A stretch of 64,000 nucleotides of DNA from Aricia agestis (Eukaryota > Arthropoda > Insecta > Lepidoptera > Lycaenidae). Within the stretch, counting starts at the first letter, position 1, and each line of letters starts with the position of its first letter. This document shows positions 54,915 through 64,000 of the stretch, piece by piece. The stretch spans positions 1,642,001 to 1,706,000 of the forward strand of contig NC_056428.1 of the NCBI RefSeq assembly GCF_905147365.1, read 5' to 3'. The translations under genes were made by a program, and so were the position numbers. The notes under the pieces were generated by a model. It was not told the DNA's origin and searched no databases. It saw nothing but the letters and a program-made list of their open reading frames with translations.

Positions 54915-56717
54915 GAAGGCAATTCCGCCAATATTGATTAACAATCACTAATAGAATTGTGCTGGGAACGAATTAAGCCGGAAAACTAGTTTTGAACTAA
55001 ACACCAATAGGTATAACAGGGAATTGGCTGAGCTTTGGCTAAGAAACTTAAAAATATGTAATACAATTGAACCACGCCAAACCAATGAAATGTATATTTC
55101 AACCATTCGATCACTGATTCGACAAATGATGATTAACTTTTGCTAAGAACACTCTTGATTATGTTAACTTACAAAAATAACTAGATCAAAATCGGTCCAC
55201 TAGTTTGAATACCACAATGTCAGGGACACATACAGACAGATAGACTCGTCAACAGTCATATTTTTAATAATTCAACAAAATTCAATTATTAGTTGAGACG
55301 AAGCATATATAAACAGCCAACTTTTCCTGCCTTTGACGGTTTTGAAATGATTACAAAATTATAAAAAAAGCTTAAAAGTTAAAATAAAAAAAAAAAAACA
55401 ACAAGGCTTTTTCATTTAGGCTAAGTTTACTTTTAAGTCCGAATACATTTTCATACTAACAATAGCATACCGTCATCTTGGTCAGATGCAGAAATCCATT
55501 TATTCAGTTAAAAGGAATTTAAACTAGTTTTGCCTCATGTCTTCACTGTGATACAGTTTTTCTGATGCATGGCGCTTCTCAGAAGTTTCCTAAGCAAAGT
55601 GGTCTACGAGCTTTTCCCTTTTATGTAAATTAGTAGCTATAATTACTCGCTCTAGTATGCGCTAAACGTAACACTACTGGAAGTATTAGTATGGGGAAAT
55701 ATACGTCATTACGTATACAAGATTCTTTCTCATAAATATAACAAATAGGTCTCTGAGTCTCGCAACCACAGAGATGTAAGTATAGGGGTTACTTAACTTT
55801 AATTTCATGAAGAAGTTGACAAAGATGTATGGAGTTTATTTCAAAATCTTTATTAAATTAACTTCATTATTAAATGTCTCTGAGAGCGGCCTTAAAACCC
55901 AGTGATATCAGTCTGTGTTGAAGTTTATCAAAAACGAGAGATATAACAGTACTTGATTGTTAAATATTTACATTATTGACTAAAATACGCGTCAAAGTAA
56001 ACTACAATAATAATTGTTTTGTGCAGTATGGTTTCCGCGATCGACAGGAATATACCGACATTGAATTGAGATATTCAAGGCCAGTGCATAATCTGCAAGA
56101 AAATATCTAGTTCATGATTTATCAGTTCAGGACATTTCGATTTCTGTTTGTCCATCACGAAGCTGTATAATTATTATTTATTGCTCTTTAGTCTAGTGAC
56201 GAACAGACAACGAAGTCTTGTATCTCGCAGCAAAGAATGAAAATGAGGTATTTCTTGAAAACACCGAATAACCTGATAAGTCACAAAAAATAAAAAAATA
56301 TACTAGCTATATCCGCTTTACAACTTTACAACAATTTCCCCCATTTTCCACGACAGCGGAACGCATTACTATTTATTGCCCACGTATATAGACAACGCTA
56401 CGACAAATTAATCACAAAAAAAGGTTTTTTTACTCATAAATATACATTTCTAACACACCTTAATCAATTAACTAGATTCGGTGTTACATAAAGACTTCGC
56501 CATTTGAGTAAAATTGTTTTGTAATTACTGTTACAAATTACGTTTAAGGCGATGCACATACGTTTAAATAGTAACACCGGATCGTGTTTTAATGAGTAAT
56601 TAAATAATTTACAACATTGTATACTGTGTATTTCACACGTCAAGTTCCTTATTATAAAACCATGTTACGCAGAATTTTAAACATGTATTAATAACATACA
56701 TTAGGTAAGATTAGGTT
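54915..56717. other. AT-rich noncoding DNA
   Basis: A repeat fragment at 55185-55255 (AGATCAAAATCGGTCCAC, ACATACAGACAGATAGAC). No gene recognised. Confidence 0.5.
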
Positions 56718-56724
56718 AGCTGTT

Positions 56725-57075
56725 ACGGAGGACGGAGGCGACGCTATGCGAACCTCCTAAGTCTCGTCTAACGGAGCTTCGGGAGAGGATGGGAACCTCC
56801 CCGGCTTAGCCAGTAACGGCGCCGAGGGGAACGCTTCAGTTTGCCGAAGCGTTCCCTAACTTTGGTGGAAGCCCGGTCCCTTCTGAGGTAGACCGGCCGG
56901 TCGTGAAGGGAGTCCTGTGTTTGTTAGATCCGGGACATCCCTCCTTTCTGCGGCTGAAGGCGAACCGCAGTTTTAGTGATTAAGAGTCTCACATACCCCC
57001 GGGGTGCTTCAGCTAACTGAGGCACATCCCCAACCCGGGGCACCCATGATGGGTTTTCCTGCGCAAAAAAAAAAA
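56725..57075 (+). mobile_element. 5'-truncated non-LTR retroposon with poly(A)
   Basis: AGCTGTT at 56718-56724 and 57076-57082 flanks 351 bp of GC-rich 3' UTR-like sequence ending CCTGCGC then about 12 A. It contains an internal hairpin, GGAACGCTTC..GAAGCGTTCC (about 56830-56855). GC content is far above its flanks. Similar in kind to 8953-9108 and 44904-45052. Confidence 0.75.
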
Positions 57076-57082
57076 AGCTGTT

Positions 57083-58393
57083 CGGTTTTTACAGTTTTGT
57101 ACAAGTTCGCATAAGGTATGTCATGCTGAAATTAAATTCAACATAGTTCATGTCCGAATATTCAAATTTCTATTTTTAATTTTAGGAGCCAATTAAAAAG
57201 TTATCATTTATCAATTGGACTTTTCATTAAACTTTGATTCATAATTTGATATACTCATAATAATTTTCGTTAAAATTATTCTTGAGAGCTTATATTCATA
57301 CATAAAAATCTGTTAAGGTGATTTTACGATAAGTAAATTAAATAATATAATATGTAGTAAGTAGGTAAAATTTTTACCATATCTCCTATCCTCAACTCAA
57401 TGGACAAGAGGACATCACATGATTGGCACTACACTTTTCACACACGGTCTACGCCGAGCCTAAGTTTTGAATATTCAAATATTCTAGGTATGGCCGGCTC
57501 GGCGCACGATCTATATAAGACATGATTCAATTACATTCGGAATTATGGGCTGGGTACGAGCGGGGTATGATCCAAATGCGTGCGACTGCCCTTATCAGGC
57601 CAGAGCATTAGTCCGTCAGAAAAACGAACTAAGTCAAATTGGTGTGCTCCAATTACAACCGATTCGATTGCGTTTATTTTTAAACTATGGGGATAAAATA
57701 AAAGGTCATAGTTTAAAGAACATAATATATTATTATTATCTTTCGTCTTAATTCATAAGCTAACGTTTTTTAAATTTTATCCGGATACGGCGCACTTAAA
57801 ATATTTTTTATAAGTTTGATAGACACGAACATAATTTGCTGTAAAATTTTCAAAAAAGAGAGATTGCTTTTAATATTTTACTACCTTTTTATGTTCAGCA
57901 GTATATCACCATAATAATGAATATAATAATTATGCTAAATCGCTAAAATTGTACAATCGAAATGACATTTATCGGCACAGGTATAAAGCTAGTGCCTACC
58001 AGTTAGACGACTTTCTCAAAGGTTCGGGGTGAAAAGATGCGTCTGCGCCGCGCCCATGTGACAAATTAACCAGTTACTTGTTATGAAACTACTGTATTAT
58101 TTTCTCAAAAAGAAATAAGATATAATTTTTGTTAGTGGCATAAGATTGCTTTTGATCAGGCATGTAACTATATTTTTTCCAAAAATTGCTACTTTTTGTC
58201 AGTTCTATTAAAAAATATTTTCTAGTCTATTATGACAAATTTCACCATATTTTTTCTAAAAGGGTTAACCATAATATTTTTTACTTTTTAACAATTTTTG
58301 ACAAAACAGCGCCAAGTGGAACGCATCAACATATTAAATCTATTCCACACATTCAGATCACTTCGATCAATAAATCAGTCTACGCCAAATAAG
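57083..58393. other. AT-rich noncoding DNA
   Basis: A small inverted pair ACGCCGAGCC/GGCTCGGCG at 57450 and 57494. The frame at 57545-57751 has no recognisable features. Confidence 0.45.
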
Positions 58394-58567
58394 ATGGCCG
58401 CCATGTATGGAATGTCCAGCCAAGTGCAAATCCCTGGGATGTTGCCTCACACCCTGGATAGTGTCGCGGCACAAAAACTGACGCGCGTTATGGATGATGA
58501 TGTTGGGATGTTTTCACAACAAATATTGTATGATTTTATCTTTTATCCTTATATGCTAGGGATATAA
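58394..58567 (+). CDS. Orphan open frame, function unknown, doubtful
   Basis: The ATG at 58394 lies in AAGATGGCC, a good insect start context, and gives 57 codons (MAAMYGMSSQVQIPGMLPHT..) to TAA 58565-58567; the frame is open upstream to 58298. Base composition of the first 40 codons is GC-richer and more even than the flanks, while the last 15 codons look like chance AT-rich sequence, so a coding segment could end near 58510. No domain, signal peptide or splice partner recognised. May be an exon, a transposon fragment or chance. Confidence 0.2.
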   Translation: MAAMYGMSSQVQIPGMLPHTLDSVAAQKLTRVMDDDVGMFSQQILYDFIFYPYMLGI

Positions 58568-58569
58568 TA

Positions 58570-59370
58570 TCGACTAACATGGTGGTCAACCAGAAATAGA
58601 AAATCGCCATGTCCAAATGATCTGATATGCCGCATATATACTATAGATTGTATGTCTTGACGTCAAGTAAATGAGGTAAGGCTAAGCGACCCGAAAATTA
58701 ACTCGCAACCAGAAAGGTTATAAATAATAATTTTGTTAGTGTTTTGAATGTCTTTCGGTGTTGGTTGAAGTACCATCAAGTGATGTCGTTCTTTGGTTAA
58801 ATATTTATAAGTCGGTACTATAATATTTTCTTATACATCCATATTTAAGAAGAAAGAGATCTCGAGGTTATTTTTATTCAAAAGATATTTTTTCAAGTTT
58901 CAATCTCGCACCTGACTTATAATTACTCAATAAACTATTGACTCAATTTATCGTTATTGACCCCAAGAACAATGTTAATTGGTGATGAGCTCGTAAGGGC
59001 AGAAGTGAAGGATACAGTCTTCTGAATCGATTCAAATCAATCGACAATTCCTGTCAGATACCGCCCATAAACTATACTATTGATGGCTCATAACAAGTTT
59101 TCTCTTACTAATTGTGTATACAACGAATTAAGGCGAAGCATCTTGCTTGAGGGTATTTTTTGATTTTTATTTAAAAAAAGTTAAGTTGGGTGAGGCATTA
59201 TACTTCTCACCGCTTGAAAAAAAGATAACTATACTATAATATGGAAAAATCGATGAATTTTAACAATTATATTATTTCTAGAATAATATGTTTTCCGCAA
59301 ATTCATAGTCAAAAACTAGTTTACACAAGACAACAAGGTACCTATTCTTTATCTTTTTAATGCATTTTCG
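58570..59370. other. AT-rich noncoding DNA
   Basis: Nothing recognised. Confidence 0.5.
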
Positions 59371-59597
59371 AATCCCGCCAACGGAACAAAAAGTTTTCAA
59401 AGTTCCTGGGTCATGGATGTGTATTAAATATGTGTATCATATATTAAAAATCTTAAATATTATATGTATAGAATAAAAGTATTAAATATATTTCCGTTGT
59501 CTGGTACCCGTAACACAAGTCCTTCAGGTACTTACCACGGGGCCAGACTGACGTGGTGTGAAGTGTCCATAGATATTATTATTATTATTTTATGATA
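59371..59597 (+). mobile_element. SINE family C, plus, head truncated
   Basis: CGAATCCCGCCAACGGAAC, AAAAAGTTTTCAAAG, TTCCTGGGTCATGGATGTG, GGTACTTACCACGGGGCCAG and an (ATT)n tail. Begins within the B box of the 45068-45346 reference. Confidence 0.85.
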
Positions 59598-59599
59598 AT

Positions 59600-60690
59600 A
59601 TAATTACTATAGATTTTCATCAAAATATGCTTGATAAGATCAAAACACACACACAGCCCGTTAAAATATTTTTTATTTCACTCATAATAATTATTATAAT
59701 ATATTAGTATCAGCTTCATCCAAATATCTAATTGTTGTTGAACAAAATTGTTTCTATGTGACAATGTAATAAAAAAAAAGGTAAATTGTAATCTGTGGTA
59801 ATATTAGGCATATACTCTGTGATTGTCTTCGGTTTTTTACTTTTTAGTTAATATAAAAATATGGCTTCCGTTTCCGTTGTGCTGAACTGAGGTGTAATGT
59901 GTAATGTGTAGTAATTTAATAAAAAGGCATCGAAGTTAAGTTGAACTTTTATTTTATTCGCCAACTCTAATAAATAAAAAAAATATTTTTAAATGAAATA
60001 AATATCAAGAGAAATTTATTAATTCGAGATAAAAATGTGCAAGGTGACAATATTTAAAATGTAATAAGCGTTCTCTGTGAAAATACAAAGAAAAAAATAC
60101 ACCTTTTAAGCGTGATTACTTTTAGAAAATTTTCCCACCTGTCATGACTTTCTTGACGCACTATATAGGAACTTTTATGTAGTATGTATAATAATTGAAT
60201 ATTTTATGGTATATAAAGTTAAAAGATAACAACAAGCCCTGACAACATTAGGGAGACAAGAAATAAAAACAAAAAAATATATATCTAATAAATCAAAAAT
60301 AGTCAAATCCTGCGCTGCTCCTTAAATATGTCGAACATAAAATTACAAGGAAGTAATGAGGGTGGACAAAATAAAGTCACATCGAGTTATTGTTGCGCGC
60401 GCGCACTAAAGTTTAGGCTTTACGCCTCCCCACAGATAAACATCATAACATCCTTATTAATTCGCCTCTTTATAGTTATAACGCAAGTGCAAAAATGAGG
60501 CGAGTGTTTAATTAAAAATCCTAATGAATTACTTCTCGGTAAAAGAAGAAGATTTTTTTAATATTTCAAAATGGAATACAATTTTAACTTAGTGAAACTC
60601 TACATAATGACACATTTTTTACAATACAAAATTTATGTTTTTAGAAAATATGTATTGTTCCATGCAATTAACTGTATTTTTAATTTTTAA
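59600..60690. other. AT-rich noncoding DNA
   Basis: TTGCGCGCGCGCAC at 60392 and a repeat-free stretch around 60420-60540 with TAATTCGCC and AATGAGGCGAG. No gene recognised. Confidence 0.45.
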
Positions 60691-60693
60691 TAA

Positions 60694-61018
60694 TTTTTTT
60701 TTTTTTTATGAAATAAGGGGGCAAACGAGCAAACGGGTCACCTGATGGTAAACAACTTCCGTCGCCCATGGACACTCGCAGCATCAGAAGAGCTGCAGGT
60801 GCGTTGCCGGCCTTTTAGAGGGAATAGGGTAATAGGAGAGGGTAGGGAAGGGAATAGGGGAGGGTAGGAAAGGGAATAGGGTAGGGGATTGGGCCTCCGG
60901 TAAACTCACTCACTCGGCGAAACACTGCGCAAGCGCTGTTTCACGCCGGTTTTCTGTGAGAACATGGTATTTCTCCGGTCGAGCCGGCCCATTCGTGCCG
61001 AAGCATGGCTCTCCCACG
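60694..61018 (-). mobile_element. SINE family B, complete, minus
   Basis: Poly(T), GGTCACCTGATGG, GCAGCATCAGAAGAGCTGC, a GGGAAGGGAATAGG block, CCTCCGGTAAACTCACTCAC and CCGGTCGAGCCGG..AAGCATGGCTCTCCCACG. All parts of the family are present. Confidence 0.88.
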
Positions 61019-61039
61019 TATTAATTTAATTTAGTTTTA

Positions 61040-61184
61040 GTTTAAAATATTGTTTATTATTTAATGCATGTTGAGGCCGAATGTAACTAGTTATTGTATC
61101 TAGCTGTAATTTTTTATTAATCATGAATTTATGCATTTAGTGATACAAAACTATATTTGGTCCTTAAATAAATAAATAAATAAA
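61040..61184 (+). mobile_element. LINE 3' tail with (TAAA)n
   Basis: ATGCATGTTGAGGCCGAATG..ATATTTGGTCCTTAAATAAATAAATAAATAAAA has the short A-rich repeat tail of jockey/CR1-type LINEs. The length of the copy and its clade are uncertain. Confidence 0.45.
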
Positions 61185-61189
61185 ATTAA

Positions 61190-62200
61190 TTATGCTGGGG
61201 CTCTAGGTATCTCCGTATGTATGTTTTAAATACTTTTTGTTCTACTGCAATATTATTTCTCGCATTAAGATGTTGTGATGCCCTTTAACATTTTACTCTT
61301 ATGCTAATTGAAAAGTATAACAAAGCCTTAAAGTAACTCACCTGTATAAGTTTTGTGATTTCTCATCGTTTTTCCCTTTGTGACGAAATCATGATTCATG
61401 ACCCAAATCGAGCCATATTGTCTCAACACTGGAACAAGTAAAATGATCGTTCAGTGATGCCAGTAACTCGCACTACTATAGCTTTATAACGAGAACTTAA
61501 GCATCAAGAATTGAAATCACAATAAATCCAATAAACTATAACTCCAAGTATTACTTAAAGTAGGTTCTATCACAATAAGCTGGTACGAGTAATTTTGTAA
61601 TCTGTAAAATGTACAAAATTACAGGCAGTATGATTTTTCGTTGTACAATGTACAAGTGTCAATTAATAAATAAATAGAAGTATTTGTTTGTAAAAAAAAG
61701 TAACTTAGAGGACAATAAAAGTACATTAAGAAACTTCGTTATATTGATATTGTGCGCTTAATATTAATATTATTGCTATTTGCACACCAGTGTACAAGCT
61801 ACTGGAACAGTTGCAACGAGCATCGATCCCTCGTTTGAAATCGTATCACGTATTTCTGACATTCGCACAGACAAAATATGTCAAGTGAAATTTGTTTTTA
61901 TGTTTTTTGCGGTTTTATCTGATGATATTGTTTTTTCCGACTAGGAGTTTGTGGGCGCACGTACTTTTCTCGGTAATTTTTGGTCTCATCCGGTCGTTAT
62001 GTTTTATATCGTTTTAGCTGACAACAAAAAATTGCGTTCGGTTTATCCATACCACTGGGCTACTAGTTAGGAGGAAGAAATTGCATTTTCACACTTTATT
62101 CCTTCCTTCTTTATAGCTTTTGTCAATTAAACTGTAATAAGCAGAGTTGTGTTAATGAAGAGTAATCAAAACAGAAGAGATACTTGCAGCAATTTTATCA
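61190..62200. other. AT-rich noncoding DNA
   Basis: Nothing recognised. Confidence 0.5.
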
Positions 62201-62425
62201 ATGAATCATTTTTACTTTTTTGGGCTTCACTTCTTTTTTTCCTCGCCCGAATTTTCCGCCGCTTCTAAACTGAAGCGTGCTGCTGATGATGAGGTGCGGT
62301 ACTGTGGCAACATCGGTGCGGTTAGTGCTTACTGTAAACGTCAGTGGTATGATTTGTTATGCCCCGCCTGTACGTGCCCATACCGGGGTGAGGACACGCT
62401 AAATATTATAATACTGTTTATTTAA
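62201..62425 (+). CDS. Orphan Cys-containing open frame, doubtful
   Basis: A 74-codon frame. From about 62247 the composition becomes GC-balanced and reads EFSAASKLKRAADDEVRYCGN then a Cys-rich stretch with LCPACTCPYRGEDTL. The upstream CTTCTTTTTTTCCTCG is pyrimidine-rich but lacks a clear AG. Not a domain I know; the CxxCxC group is too small to call a zinc finger. A transposon fragment or an exon are both possible. Confidence 0.25.
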   Translation: MNHFYFFGLHFFFSSPEFSAASKLKRAADDEVRYCGNIGAVSAYCKRQWYDLLCPACTCPYRGEDTLNIIILFI

Positions 62426-62689
62426 AAAACCACTAACTGAAGATGATAATTAAGAGTTCAAAGTTCAATTTTTTTTATTTGTAACCAAGTACATAATATA
62501 TAAATCAACATACATACAAGACAAAGCAATTATGGCTATGTTATGCTTCTGTTCAGATATGAATATAGAGCCACTATTATTATCGTTTTAGCTTGTTGTA
62601 ATAATAATATTATGAAAATAGCGATTTATTATCATGTAAGCTTGGCGCACATTGTGTTAGGCCGTATTTTATATGCCCTAAGCAGTGCG

Positions 62690-63010
62690 CCGCTCATGTG
62701 CGTAGCCTACAACATTGTGGGTCGCGAAGACTCTTACAATTTCACATAAAGAATATTTAGCCACACCCTTCGCGTCGCTCCGCTATCACAATGTAAGCTA
62801 AGCTTAGCCATTGCTTATCGCTATCCACTCCACTCATGTCCGTAGCCTACAATCATCGGCAACTGATCTCCCGAATGGTTTTCCGCTTAGATAACAATTT
62901 TATATAAAGAATATTATGCCACGACGTTTCGCGACACTCTGCTAACCCAATTTGAGCTAAGCTTAGGTATCGCTAATCGCTATCCGCTCCGCTCGTGTCC
63001 GTAGCCTACA
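62690..63010. repeat. Diverged tandem repeat, 140-159 bp units
   Basis: CGTAGCCTAC begins at 62701, 62841 and 63000, each after CTC(A/G)TGT(C/G). ATAAAGAATATT recurs near 62748 and 62906, and AGCTAAGCTTAG near 62793 and 62955. Two to three diverged units with indels. Confidence 0.75.
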
Positions 63011-63019
63011 ACATCGTCA

Positions 63020-63580
63020 ACAGATGTCCCCGAGTGGGTCGCGTACGTGCGCGGTCCGGCCGATCGCAGGTGCATTGTCATCAATTGTACACACAATAGG
63101 GCATTGTGTAACTGTACTGCAGCGTGTCCTGGAAAATTATGTCTAGCATGAACCTAGAAATATTTTGTTAAACAGTTTGTAACGAAAAAGAAAACCAACG
63201 TTTTCTATAAAGTAAAATGTTTTTAATGCGAAAATGAGCGAACACATTGGAAAGGCAGCAGATTACGCGCGTATTCTGCCCTCAGTCTTCCCATATCATG
63301 TATGTGCGTAGACTTACAATAATTTTATTTTCAAGAATTGCTTCCCTTTGGGTCAAAAGGGCAAAGCATTTCTGTTATTTTTATTAAATATATTTTGGAG
63401 AAGCTCTTAAGCCTAAATAGCTTGTTGCGTTTAAGTTTTAAGCTTTAAGCTGGGAGGTCTTATCTCTAGGCTTCCACTTTGGGAGATGATTGATAACTGA
63501 TGTCTACTGATTGGCACAAAGATTGAGAGCTATCTGCAGCGTGTACACTGTACAAGCAACGTTGATGGGCCATCATAGAC
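63020..63580. other. Noncoding DNA
   Basis: TTTAAGTTTTAAGCTTTAAGC near 63430 is self-similar. Nothing else recognised. Confidence 0.45.
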
Positions 63581-63582
63581 GA

Positions 63583-63768
63583 CCTCCCTACCCTCAACTA
63601 TTCCCTTCCCTTCCCTTCTCTACCCTCCCCTATTACCCTATTCCCTCTTAAAAGGCCGGCAACGCACTTGCAGCTCTTCTGATGCTGCGAGTGTCCATGG
63701 GCGACGGAAGTTGCTTTCCATCAGTTGACCCGTTTGCTCGTTTGCCCCCTTATTTCATAAAAAAAAAA
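63583..63768 (+). mobile_element. SINE family B 3' half, plus
   Basis: Pyrimidine block, AAAGGCCGGCAACGCAC, GCTCTTCTGATGCTGCGAG, CATCAGTTGACCCG, poly(A). 5'-truncated inside the pyrimidine block. Confidence 0.85.
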
Positions 63769-63845
63769 TGTCCATGCCAAATTTCAGCAAAATCGGTTCA
63801 GCAGTTTGGGAGTGAAGAGGTAACAGACAAACTCACTTTAACAAC
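63769..63845 (-). mobile_element. Helitron-like fragment abutting the SINE
   Basis: TCCATGCCAAATTTCAGCAAAATCGG and GAGGTAACAGACAAAC follow the poly(A) directly, matching the middle of the 9396-9603 element. Confidence 0.7.
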
Positions 63846-64000
63846 AATATTCAGCATTTTTGCTACAAATATCTGATCTAGATTATCTTATGTACTAAAG
63901 TAAGCCACCACAATAAATTCCGAGACTTTTTCTTTTGCGCACGATTTTCGGGAACGCCAAGACACGGTGCATCTCGCGCATAAATTTGCGCGATTTTTTT
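63846..64000. other. Noncoding DNA at the window edge
   Basis: GCGCGCATAAATTTGCGCG-like sequence near 63975. Nothing recognised. Confidence 0.4.

Overview
The window looks like nuclear DNA of an insect, most probably a moth or butterfly (Lepidoptera). It is AT-rich and very gene-poor, and it is full of short non-autonomous transposons whose ends I recognise from lepidopteran genomes. These are Helitron-like elements that start TC..ATACTAATATTATAAATG and end CTAG|T, tRNA-derived SINEs with visible A and B boxes, foldback MITEs and 5'-truncated LINE tails. There are no bacterial-style operons, no rRNA or functional tRNA genes, and no CRISPR or phage features. Family identifications come from reading and memory; no database was searched.

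The only gene I can call with confidence is the 3'-terminal coding exon (22551-23459, +) of a Knirps-family (NR0A) orphan nuclear receptor. It begins at a clean splice acceptor and encodes the second zinc finger, the Knirps box, a Gln/Ser/Pro-rich body and C-terminal PIDLS and PLDLS motifs of the CtBP-corepressor type. The first zinc-finger exon was not found upstream, so it probably lies before position 1. The bases upstream of 22551 are then intron or 5' flank. About 2.5 kb downstream (23460 to about 25912) could be 3' UTR; two Pumilio-type UGUAAAUA sites follow the stop codon closely, and at least two foldback MITEs sit inside.

Layout: 1-5 kb has SINE relics and a 48-bp minisatellite. 5-10.3 kb has truncated retroposons, a perfect 108-bp palindrome and a near-perfect foldback MITE. 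11.1-12.6 kb has a large foldback element and a long (TA)n tract. 13.8 kb has a dense TAAT/TGATTCAT cluster that could be an enhancer. 14-21.5 kb is mostly MITEs, SINEs and Helitron fragments. 22-26 kb holds the receptor exon and possible 3' UTR. 26-33 kb has nested MITEs and several perfect hairpins. 33.2-34.1 kb holds split, broken coding segments of an unrecognised, possibly transposase-like gene. 35-45.4 kb is a dense nest of Helitron and SINE insertions with readable insertion order. 45.4-64 kb is mostly featureless AT-rich DNA with scattered elements, a paired TATCGATA promoter- or boundary-like site and two orphan ORFs of uncertain status.

I did not find a new multi-gene system. The most useful leads are the receptor exon with its corepressor and Pumilio motifs, the broken gene at 33 kb, the candidate homeodomain-site clusters, and the palindromes and nested insertions that record recent transposon activity.
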